In this document: positions 18,290 to 26,045 of the stretch, in pieces
Layout of the letters: each line of letters opens with the position of its first letter
Position numbering within the stretch: the stretch's first letter is position 1
Assembly: GCF_017875835.1 (NCBI RefSeq)
Contig: NZ_JAGING010000001.1
Coordinates: 310,001-374,000 of the forward strand
Direction of reading: 5' to 3'
Source: Psychrobacter sp. PL19
Lineage (GTDB): Bacteria > Pseudomonadota > Gammaproteobacteria > Pseudomonadales > Moraxellaceae
DNA length: 64,000 nucleotides
The notes under the pieces: model-generated
Database searches by the model: none
What the model saw: only the letters and a program-made list of their open reading frames with translations
Told to the model about the DNA's origin: nothing
Position numbers and translations under genes: made by a program

Positions 18290-18737
18290 AAAGGCATATT
18301 CCGTGGGATTAGGATAGATTTGGCATCACTGCCATGTAAAGTAAATGGTTTGCACATTATAACAAGAAGCCTCATAAGAAACAGGGTCAAACCGCCATAA
18401 ATTCATCCTTTATCTGTCTACCTAAGGTTTAATTTTTAGAAAAAATTAAACCTTCACTGTCAATACTAGACGCTTTTAATCCACATCTGCATAAAACTAT
18501 AGTGCGCTTTACCAAACACTTGTGTACCTTACAAACGCTCACATCGTATTACTAGCAAGCTATATAAACCTATGCCCATAACTCGCTATCCTAAATCTAG
18601 ATGCAAGGCTGCCGCTTACTTGTACTTGTTAAGTTACGTATTAAGAATAAAGTCTTTACTTTAGATTCAAATATTTTCAAACAACGGCAATCAAAGTATT
18701 TTAATGTAAGCATTATAATGAATTAGGGATAAACACT
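18290..18737. other. Intergenic region between purL (-) and a PNPOx-like gene (+)
   Basis: About 450 bp between divergent genes with no coding frame seen. It contains a perfect 14-bp inverted repeat at 18424-18454 (listed separately) and must hold the promoters of both genes. No PurR-type operator was recognised with confidence. Confidence 0.5.
18424..18454. promoter_or_regulatory. Perfect 14-bp inverted repeat between divergent genes
   Basis: AAGGTTTAATTTTT, then AGA, then AAAAATTAAACCTT: a perfect 14-bp palindrome with a 3-nt spacer. It lies 135 bp upstream of purL and 284 bp upstream of the next gene. It could be an operator or a bidirectional terminator-like hairpin; the sequence alone does not decide. 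Confidence 0.6.
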
Positions 18738-19232
18738 ATGAGTAGACAAGATCATATCGATAAAATTCAAGAGCTAACAAAAGACATAAAGTTTGCCATG
18801 ATGAGTACCACTAATAAAAAAGGCGACATTCATGCCTGGCCTATGACCACCACTGAAACCAGTCTGGATGTAAAAGAAATTTGGTTCATCGGTGATAAAA
18901 CCTCAGACCTGGTAAAAAATATTCAGGATGACGCTAGAATTGGACTTACTTATGCGAGTCAGGATGCCAAAAACTACGTCTCAATTAGTGGTAATGCCGA
19001 ATTATCAGATGACAAAGATAAGTTGGAAGAACTATGGTCACCAATGGATAGTGCTTTTTTTGAACAGGGTAAAGAAGATGAAAGTGTTCAACTGATTAAA
19101 GTGGTACCACATGGCGCAGAGTGTTGGATAAGCGGTAGCTCTACTGTAAACATGTTTAAGATGGCAGTAGCAGCGGCACAAGAAGGCAAAACAGCTAAAG
19201 ATATCGGTGAGACTTTCTCTGTATCATTATAA
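18738..19232 (+). CDS. Pyridoxamine 5'-phosphate oxidase-family protein (general stress protein 26-like)
   Basis: 164-residue split-barrel flavin-binding protein. The family pattern is seen in IKFAMMSTTNKKGDIHAWPM (residues about 17-36), EIWFIGDKTSDLVKNIQDD, ARIGLTYASQDAKNYVSISG and the C-terminal ECWISGSS. Members of this group bind FMN or FAD and are induced by general stress in some bacteria; the reaction is unknown. No signal peptide. A single-gene unit ending in a terminator about 210 bp downstream. Confidence 0.85.
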   Translation: MSRQDHIDKIQELTKDIKFAMMSTTNKKGDIHAWPMTTTETSLDVKEIWFIGDKTSDLVKNIQDDARIGLTYASQDAKNYVSISGNAELSDDKDKLEELWSPMDSAFFEQGKEDESVQLIKVVPHGAECWISGSSTVNMFKMAVAAAQEGKTAKDIGETFSVSL

Positions 19233-19441
19233 ATTACTGCTTTTATCAACTAGAATTTTTATAAAGCAATATCACAACAACAGTGACGTAGTGAGAATGG
19301 GGTGTCATCACTAGCCACTAGTAGCTATAATTGACCGCTATTAATGTCTAAAAATAGTGTTTCATGCTGAAAGGGGATATAAAGAAATAGTCGATAGCAG
19401 ACAGAGCAATGTTTTGACTGTAGACGAGTAATATATATAAA

Positions 19442-19478
19442 ATGCCAGTAAGCTTATCGCTACTGGCGTTTTTTTTAT
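19442..19478 (+). terminator. Terminator downstream of the PNPOx-like gene
   Basis: ATGCCAGTA pairs with TACTGGCGT across a 9-nt loop, followed by eight T. It is about 210 bp beyond the stop codon, so the transcript has a long 3' tail in which I see nothing coding. Confidence 0.8.
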
Positions 19479-19556
19479 GCGGGTATAAATATTAAGAATT
19501 ATAGCGATTCTGAGTTATGAATGAGAAAGCTTTTCAAGGTCAAGACTAGTATCTCT

Positions 19557-20147
19557 TTAAGCTTCGAGCAGGTCGATTGCCTCGCGCAATTGTGATATAG
19601 AGGGGGTTCCGCGAAAGACTTGTTTGCCGACCACGATAGTAGGCACGGAAGTAATTGCCATATCCTCGCGGGCATGACGCAAAGCCTCACGGTGCCGATC
19701 AGTATAAATACCATTTTCAAGCGCCTGCCTAGCGTCTTTAGCATTAAGGCCTACATCGGCAGCAAGCGTTACTAGAACTTCAGGATCGCCGATATCAAGA
19801 TTTTCTTGAAAAAAAGCTCGAAGGACTCGCATCGAATACTCGTGATCCAGACCCTTATCTTGAGCCATCACTAGCAGCTCAAATGCTTTATCTGTTCGCG
19901 GTTGCGGCGAAATAGTCGGTAGCTGCATGGATACGCCCAAGCGTTCAGCGAGAGGATAAACTGACTGCTGCCAAATAGTAGGCAGATAAGAATCTTCCGG
20001 TCTCAGTGTTGCTACTGGATAAGGGCGCAGCTCGAAAGCGCGCCAATTAATAGAGATGTCCTTGTTACCAATTGCGTCAGTTAGTACCTGTTCACCGAGC
20101 ATACAAAAGGGACAAACAAAGTCAGAATAGACAGTTATAGAGAGCAT
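19557..20147 (-). CDS. DsbA family oxidoreductase (FrnE-like)
   Basis: Thioredoxin-fold protein of the DsbA/FrnE group, with the active site CPFC in VYSDFVCPFCMLGEQ close to the N-terminus. It lacks a signal peptide, so it is probably cytoplasmic, as for FrnE-type dithiol oxidoreductases. The C-terminal cis-Pro region SVPTIVVGKQVFRG is present. The start is placed at ATG 20147 because GAGG lies 5 nt upstream. A GTG two codons earlier (20153) is also open. 196 residues. Confidence 0.9.
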   Translation of the reverse strand: MLSITVYSDFVCPFCMLGEQVLTDAIGNKDISINWRAFELRPYPVATLRPEDSYLPTIWQQSVYPLAERLGVSMQLPTISPQPRTDKAFELLVMAQDKGLDHEYSMRVLRAFFQENLDIGDPEVLVTLAADVGLNAKDARQALENGIYTDRHREALRHAREDMAITSVPTIVVGKQVFRGTPSISQLREAIDLLEA

Positions 20148-20361
20148 TAGCACCTCACTTGATACTTGACTAGGATTTAGACAAATTGTAATAAGGATGT
20201 AAGAGCATGTACATCCTTACATTTTCATATTAATTATAAAGAAAACCAATAGGCTTACTGAATCAAATATCTAACGAGAGTGGTTATAAAAACGCTTCAC
20301 TTATAAAGTGATTATTTACGTAACAGTGCTGATAAGGCAAATAGGCTGAAGTAACCACTGA

Positions 20362-21024
20362 TTAACCACTTTGCTTAAGATAAGGCCAGGCGGCTTTAAG
20401 ATAAATGAACATCGACCATAAGGTCAGAATGACCGCGGCTACCATTAAGATATAACCAATCATCTCCAGCGACTCCCAGTTTAGCAGTAGTACAGAAATA
20501 GCAATCATTTGAAAGGTAGTTTTAAGTTTACCGACATAAGAGACCGCCACGCTAGTACGGTTGCCCAGTTCTGCCATCCATTCACGCAGCGCAGATACTG
20601 CAATCTCACGAGAGATGATCACAATCGCGGCAATCGCCATGATGATGTTAGGGTGCCACTGGACCAAGATAATGAGCGCCGCGGCTACCATGAGCTTGTC
20701 AGCGACTGGATCCAAAAACCGCCCAAAGGCTGACATCATATTAAGTTTACGGGCAAAATAACCATCAAGCCAATCAGTAATTGCTGCAATAACAAATATT
20801 CCAGTCAACAACAAATGGCGTAGCAGGCTATCGCTAAACTCACTCATCCCCACCCGCGCGATAACATTATCCGAAATCGCAGGCATGCCAATACCCATTG
20901 CTGGCGGCCAATACGCAATCGCAACAAATAATGGAATCATTAAAATACGCGCGATGGTCAAATTATTGGGCAAATTAAAGATGCTTTTCGTATCTTGTGC
21001 TTGCAGGTGTGTGCTCTCAGTCAT
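20362..21024 (-). CDS. pgsA: CDP-diacylglycerol--glycerol-3-phosphate 3-phosphatidyltransferase
   Basis: Makes phosphatidylglycerol phosphate, the committed step to phosphatidylglycerol and cardiolipin, in the inner membrane. The CDP-alcohol phosphotransferase signature is complete (DWLDGYFAR, then GRFLDPVADK), and four or more hydrophobic segments follow. 220 residues; the N-terminus is about 25 residues longer than in E. coli, with a short hydrophilic lead. Single-gene unit here; no uvrC neighbour. Confidence 0.95.
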   Translation of the reverse strand: MTESTHLQAQDTKSIFNLPNNLTIARILMIPLFVAIAYWPPAMGIGMPAISDNVIARVGMSEFSDSLLRHLLLTGIFVIAAITDWLDGYFARKLNMMSAFGRFLDPVADKLMVAAALIILVQWHPNIIMAIAAIVIISREIAVSALREWMAELGNRTSVAVSYVGKLKTTFQMIAISVLLLNWESLEMIGYILMVAAVILTLWSMFIYLKAAWPYLKQSG

Positions 21025-21229
21025 GACAAAGCCATTTCAATGTAAACGTAAGAATGGTGGTTAGCTTAGCATTTTTCGCCCATGCCGTCATGTGCTCTCT
21101 GTATGCACATTGATAATAAGAAAAACTCAATAAAATAGTGAATTCATTTTTTTAAAACTATTTAAACGTAACGTTATGTAATTTCACTAACGTAATAAGC
21201 ATAACTTCCGTTATTATAAATAGGAATCA

Positions 21230-21413
21230 ACAACACTTGTACACTGAACTCATTAACAAGCATAAAAAACAGCTGACTTACCAATCTAGGCTCTTTGTTA
21301 ATCAATAGCGTTAAAAAACCAATAATAATAAGTAACAACCACTGAACCTGTAGTCAGCTACATACTCAGTTTTCCTCAGCCCACAGTCTCTCCTTTGTGG
21401 GCCTTTTTTTGTC
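21230..21413 (+). ncRNA. Candidate small RNA (A-rich, terminator-ended)
   Basis: Plus-strand non-coding stretch between divergent pgsA and an orphan gene, ending in a good intrinsic terminator at 21379-21410 that serves no visible gene. It carries an A-rich segment near 21312-21340 with repeated AAY triplets (ACCAATAATAATAAGTAAC), resembling Hfq/Crc-binding sites of CrcZ-type RNAs. No start codon with a convincing frame is seen. The 5' end is a guess. Confidence 0.35.
21379..21410 (+). terminator. Orphan intrinsic terminator
   Basis: GCCCACA, a 10-nt loop, TGTGGGC, then CTTTTTTT. No protein gene on this strand precedes it for more than 1.8 kb, which is the main argument for a small RNA here. 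Confidence 0.85.
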
Positions 21414-21888
21414 TATTAAACCACTGATATATGAAGTTTTATATATTAAATTTTAATAACTGACCACCACTTTGATTACCATCTGAATTAATTTTTGATA
21501 GTTTGACCACCATATAATTATGTAGCTACAAATAAGCCTCAGCATTTGATATTAAGTATTATCTATCTTTTTAAACGCATTTTTCTGCTCAATAGTTAAC
21601 TTAATAGTAATTTGATTGAGAATGGCATAATGAGACTATAGGGTGCTTTCATGAGCACGGTACCCTACCCTAGTTAGGAATTGAAGCCTTGGCTTTATTC
21701 TAATGATATCAATGTTTTAACTCGCTGAAATAGTCACAGTGTACTTCATGGTGTACATGTAGTGAGACTTTACTAAAAAGTGTGTAACTGCTACCTACCA
21801 ATTAGATACCTGAAAATTTTTTAAATAGTGCTTAATTTGTCTTAGAGTAATAGGATTTTGAGATAAATTTAATTGAGAGGATATAATA
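21411..21888. other. A+T-rich intergenic stretch before the orphan gene
   Basis: No gene seen. It contains a hairpin at 21638-21667: GGGTGCT and AGCACGGTACCC with a 6-nt loop. It is not followed by a T-run. Several short palindromic words are present, with no assigned role. Confidence 0.4.
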
Positions 21889-22335
21889 ATGGCGATTATT
21901 TGGATGATTGCTGGTGGTGCTGTTGTTTATATAATATTTGCTCTGAAGAAATATCAAGATGCAAATGAAGTTGGTTTAAGATCAATGTCTGAATGGTTAG
22001 GTGTTCTAGAACATAGTAATGCAAAACAAAGGGAAAAAATGTCACACAGTTTGATTCTATTTGCAGGTAAAAGTCTAGAACGACAAGGAATTTTGCCTAA
22101 GAATGGATTGAGAAATGGAGTAATATTAAATAGGGAGGTATCTAAAACAAATTTTATTATATTGGTAGGTGAAGAAGCTGCTAATTTAGACTCATTTGAT
22201 ATTGCTCATAGAGAGAGAGCCTTGGATACAACTATTGCGAGAGACTATTTTTCATATTGTCTCACATTAATTTTAGCTAAACGTGGTGCAGAGGCGATAG
22301 CTATGCTGGCTTTTAAATCTCGTTATCCACTTTGA
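21889..22335 (+). CDS. Hypothetical protein with N-terminal membrane anchor, 148 aa
   Basis: The product starts with a hydrophobic segment (residues about 2-18, IIWMIAGGAVVYIIFAL) that should anchor it in the inner membrane, followed by a soluble helical part. I do not recognise the family. The gene starts after GAGAGGAT and is A+T-rich. A second small anchored protein gene follows after 96 bp, so the two may belong together, but no function can be given. Confidence 0.7.
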   Translation: MAIIWMIAGGAVVYIIFALKKYQDANEVGLRSMSEWLGVLEHSNAKQREKMSHSLILFAGKSLERQGILPKNGLRNGVILNREVSKTNFIILVGEEAANLDSFDIAHRERALDTTIARDYFSYCLTLILAKRGAEAIAMLAFKSRYPL

Positions 22336-22642
22336 TAGCCTTTTAATTAAACAATGTTCAAGCGGAATGAGTAAAATAGTAACCTTTTTAAGCATAATGA
22401 TGTACTACATTCAAAATAATAAGGTTTATTTATGGAAATATTAGGGATAGTTGCCATTTGTGTAATTATATTTATTTGGTTGCGATATAAATTCAACAAT
22501 TTTCGCAAAAAGAAGTATAAGTTTTTCAATGTTATTGTCTATACAGCAAACTTCTTAGCTAAAAACCCAAAAGAATTGGCTATAACTATTGACGATGTTT
22601 ATTATGTAGAGCTATTAAAATTTGTTAACGAAAATCCTTCTA

Positions 22643-23553
22643 TAGTCAATTCAAAATAAAAGTGTTATGACAAGGATTAATATCATAAAACAATTTAGAT
22701 AAGTCGTTTTCCATCCATCCTTGGCGTAGAAACTTTGCTTGTGCCCATTTTTTCTCAATAGGGTTTAAGTCAGGGCTATAAGGGGGTAAGAATAGAAGCC
22801 TGTGACCATGCCTGTTAAGCAGTCTTTTCACACGTTTATGAAAGCTTGCGTTATCCATCACAATCACGCACTTACGTTTAAGGCTTGGAATTAAGGTATA
22901 TTTGCACCAGTTGTAGAATATGTCGCCATTGATATTCTTATTAAAGTAATCAAGCGCAAACAGTATCTTTTCATATAAAGCACCAATAACGTTGGTTCTT
23001 TTTTTACCTTGCCAGTTATAGCTATCAATGCATGGGGTTCCAATGGGTGCATAGCCAAAGGGACGCAGGGTTTCAGACTCAAAGCCGCTTTCATCCATGT
23101 ATACAATAGCAAAGCCTTGAGTGATATAGTCGTTGAGTTTGCTTAGATACTTAGCTCTCTTTAGGGGGCAAGCTTTTGGATGCTCTAAGGTCTTTTTTTT
23201 TGCTAATACCTAAGCGCTTTAAGGCGTGATAAATGCCTGATGGGCTACAGTTTAATCGACGAGCTCGCTCATACTGGTAATCGTCAGGATGCTCTTTAAC
23301 ATCATTGAGCAGAACGTCATCGCTTATCTTATGAGGTTTAGTTTGCCTTGTTGTTTTGCTGTGGACACGCCGCTTCCAGTTTTGTATGGTGGTTGGACTA
23401 AGATCATAGAAATCAACCGCCTGAGCAAAGGTCATACCCCCGTCCAAGCTTTTAAGGACTTGTTTGCGAAAATCTAGTGAATAAGTCATGAGTATTTATA
23501 ATAGTAATAGGTTAGTTGGTTTAGTTTATAACATTTTTAAAGGAAATTGACTA
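22643..23553 (-). mobile_element. IS630-family insertion sequence
   Basis: About 911 bp. The ends are TATAGTCAATT on the left and its complement AATTGACTATA on the right, with weaker inverted repeat further in (GTTAT). The flanking TA dinucleotides at 22641-22642 and 23554-23555 fit the TA target duplication of IS630 elements. It contains the transposase frames on the minus strand. It disrupts the small gene at 22432. Confidence 0.88.
22646..23489 (-). CDS. IS630-family transposase, two overlapping frames
   Basis: DDE transposase. The first frame (23489 to 23151, 112 residues) carries the N-terminal helix-turn-helix domains (MTYSLDFRKQVLKSLDGGMT). The second frame carries the catalytic domain and ends at 22646. 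Catalytic residues are visible: Asp in IVYMDESGF, Asp in VIVMDNASFH and Glu in LNPIEKKWAQAK. The frames meet at a run of nine A (23201 to 23193 on the minus strand), where a +1 (or -2) shift joins ISKK to TLEHPKACPLKR. Either programmed frameshifting or slippage at the A-run, or a mutation, explains this. The stop codon lies within the left inverted repeat. Confidence 0.88.
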
Positions 23554-23818
23554 TATAATCATGGAACTCAAGCAGATCGATAACTCAGCTATATCTTTTG
23601 ATATCGTTATAGAAGGTAGAAGATATGGAGTTATCGGCCGAAATTACATTATGAATAAGCTATCACTTATAGCAAGGGCTTTGTAAATAAAGAATATGAT
23701 TGCTTTGCCATAGGTATACCCCAGTGGAACCAGTTATTTCAGCCTTTAAACCTATTAATAGACCACTTAAAATAGACTGATATAATGGAACCATTTATAA
23801 CAAACTGCGCAGACGATT

Positions 23819-24432
23819 ATGTCTATCAGAGCGTATCTACGAGCGTCAACCAAAGAGCAAGATGCTAAGCGTGCCAAGAATGAGCTCATAGCATTTGCCA
23901 AAGATCATGGCCACAAAATCGCCGCCTTCTATGTCGAAAACGAATCAGGCGCAACTTTGATACGTCCACAGTTAATGCAGCTGATCGATGATGCTCACGA
24001 AGTCGATCTGATCTTAGTTGAGCAGATTGATCGCTTGGCGCGTTTGAACCAAGCTGATTGGGATACTCTCAAAAGAATGCTATCAGAAAAAAGCTATCTA
24101 TCGTATCAAAAGAGCTACCTACCTCGTATATGGCGCTTCAATCTGAGAGCAGCACTAAATTTATGAGCAGCGTATTGCAGTCCATCAATTCGATGATGCT
24201 GGATATGCTCGCAGCTATTACTAGAAAAGACTATAAAGATCGACGTAACCGTCAGATGCGAGGTATCGCTCGTGCTAAGACAGAAGGTAAATATTTAGGA
24301 CATAGGAAAGATACCGAGAAGCGTAAAGTTATCGCTAGTCTGCTAAAATCTGGGCATAGCTATTCCGAAATACAAGCTACTGCTAAGTGCTCGCGTCAGC
24401 TGATAGCTGTGATAGCTAAAGAAACGAAGTAA
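23819..24432 (+). pseudogene. Serine recombinase/resolvase, frameshifted
   Basis: Site-specific serine recombinase of the small resolvase/invertase type. The N-terminal part is IRAYLRASTKEQDAKRAK with the nucleophile Ser at about residue 10, and the middle contains VEQIDRLARLNQADWDTLKRM. The C-terminal part is in the -1 frame: KKLSIVSKELPTSYMAL and the helix-turn-helix SGHSYSEIQATAKCSRQLI. The break falls in a run of six A at 24087-24092. One additional A would restore a single frame of about 204 residues. No res site or plasmid genes are next to it. Probably a remnant of a mobile element. Confidence 0.82.
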
Positions 24433-24537
24433 TACTCAAATACTTTAAAAGAACGTATCACTCGTTGTTAAGTTAGTATGCATAAAATCCCTAATTGGAG
24501 AGTCTCAAGTCTCTAACAATCCCAGGACGGTTCAGTC

Positions 24538-25452
24538 ATGCTTCTTCGTTTTATTGCGCGTCATAGCACAGTAATTATGCCAGTTTGCGCAATTGTGGGC
24601 TTTTTTTTTCCAAACTTATCCAATGCGGTATTAGTATATTTACCCCAAATACTGTTCTTCTTGATGTTTTTTACTTTACTGGGCATCGACCAATATGCGC
24701 TGTTAAAACGTATAGCGACAAGCTATGTGTGGGTTTTTGCCTTGTTACAAAGCGGGGGTATGAGTCTAGTTTTAATATTAATTGCTTATGCGCTCGGCGT
24801 ACGTGGCGATTGGCTATTGGCTATTGCAGGTCTTGGTGCCACTGCCCCATTGTTTGGTAGTGGTGCATTGGTCAATGCGGTGGGGTTTGATGCGCAACTG
24901 GCGACGGCAAAAACTATCGCTGCCACGCTCATTATGCCATGTACATTATTAGGCGTATTGTGGCTATTAGGCGATGAAAATGCGCATGTAGACGTTGGTG
25001 TTTATGTCAATCGCTTGTTAGTTTATATCCTTATGCCAATGGTGCTAGCTGTGGGGGTGCGCCGGTTCGTTTCACCGGCTATTTTGTCACGTTATTATCC
25101 CAAAATTGGGCAGTTTAATATTTTACTGCTGATGTTGTTTCCACTGGGACTGATGGCAGGATTTCGTACCACTTTTGACCATGATCCGTGGCAAGCGTTG
25201 TTATTACTAGCGCTAAGTTCTGTATTGGCATTGGTGTTTTATTTTAGCGCTTATATAATATATCGACGTTTTGGCTATGAAAACGCCATTGTCGCTGCGC
25301 TAGTGTGTGGCGGACGCAATGTATTACTTGCTTACACCATAACCGCACCCTTTATGGGTGCAGTGTTTTTACCGTTACTGGGTGCTTTTCAATTACCAGC
25401 ATTTTGCTTGCCCTTACTGGGCAAATATATGGCAAAACGCCATACAACATAA
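24538..25452 (+). CDS. Bile acid:sodium symporter (BASS)-like transporter
   Basis: Integral membrane protein of 304 residues with about ten hydrophobic segments. Visible features are IMPVCAIVGFFFPNLS at the N-terminus, GLGATAPLFGSGALV, KTIAATLIMPCTLLGVLW, GGRNVLLAYTITAPFMGA and FCLPLLGKYM. The arrangement of two five-helix repeats with conserved polar stretches suits BASS or arsenite-permease-like carriers. The substrate is unknown. Single-gene unit; the start at ATG 24538 is not preceded by a strong ribosome binding site (GGACGG only). Confidence 0.7.
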   Translation: MLLRFIARHSTVIMPVCAIVGFFFPNLSNAVLVYLPQILFFLMFFTLLGIDQYALLKRIATSYVWVFALLQSGGMSLVLILIAYALGVRGDWLLAIAGLGATAPLFGSGALVNAVGFDAQLATAKTIAATLIMPCTLLGVLWLLGDENAHVDVGVYVNRLLVYILMPMVLAVGVRRFVSPAILSRYYPKIGQFNILLLMLFPLGLMAGFRTTFDHDPWQALLLLALSSVLALVFYFSAYIIYRRFGYENAIVAALVCGGRNVLLAYTITAPFMGAVFLPLLGAFQLPAFCLPLLGKYMAKRHTT

Positions 25453-25481
25453 AACTCGACCTATGGATTTAAAATCAGGTT

Positions 25482-25742
25482 TCAGCTCCTCGAGTCTATT
25501 AAATTCTCACTTATGGTCACTTTGATAGTTACTCGTTCAGGAATATCGACTGGCTCACCAGTCTTAGGATTTCTACCATTTCGAGCGCTCCTTCTGACTT
25601 TCTAAAAGGTAGTAAACGCTATCAATTTTAATCTTTCATTTTCTTCTAATTTATCTAAACCTTCAGCAATTACTTCGAGCACTGAATTTAAAATAACTGA
25701 ACTGCCCCGGCATTGTCGACATAGCTCAATGATACTTTTAGT
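25482..25742 (-). pseudogene. HU/IHF-family DNA-binding protein pseudogene
   Basis: Minus-strand frame resembling HU: LNSVLEVIAEGLDKLEENER matches the helical body, LKLIAFTTF the start of the arm, and SARNGRNPKTGEPVDIPE the conserved beta arm with GRNP. An in-frame TAG interrupts it at 25602-25604, exactly where HU has a Glu or similar residue after GTF. The N-terminus is not preserved, and no start codon is seen. The usual C-terminal helix after the arm is also degraded. The gene is dead or needs readthrough. Confidence 0.8.
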
Positions 25743-26045
25743 GGTTTTTAAGCCTAATACTTACAGGGAATTATAATTTACCTCATAGACAGGTTAGTGC
25801 CATAGTTGCTCACTTAACGCTCTGGACAGTCGTATTGTACAGACACTACAAACATACTTGGACACTAGGTTGACAATGAACATGTCGGTATGGTGGTTTA
25901 ACTAAAAATCGCTATCCAAGATAAGCGCTTTAAATCGTGTTCGGCCCACTAATAGAGAGTCGACCTATACTCTACAGATCTAAATTTTTAGTAGTGTTGA
26001 AGTTCTTAGTAGCTGTTCTATTTTGGTAGCCATTTGCGCAGGTTT
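25743..26045. other. Intergenic stretch right of the HU pseudogene
   Basis: No gene recognised. The sequence is A+T-rich and shows stop codons in all frames. It may contain further decayed accessory sequence. Confidence 0.4.

Larger units (their letters stand above)
22432..23686 (+). pseudogene. Small membrane protein gene split by an IS630-family insertion
   Basis: The 5' part (22432-22642) encodes an N-terminal membrane helix (ILGIVAICVIIFIWL) and a basic, soluble part up to FVNENPS. The reading frame then enters the insertion sequence and stops at 22659. If the element and one copy of the TA duplication are removed in silico, codon 22642 joins 23556-23557 and the frame stays open for 43 more codons (IIMELKQIDNSAISFDIVIE and on) to TAA at 23684-23686. 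The restored protein would be about 113 residues, of unknown function. It is presumably inactive now. Confidence 0.75.

Noticed and set aside
24087..24092. Programmed -1 frameshift in the resolvase
   Set aside because: The site reads A AAA AGC in the zero frame, which is not a good slippery heptamer; an indel in the A-run is simpler.
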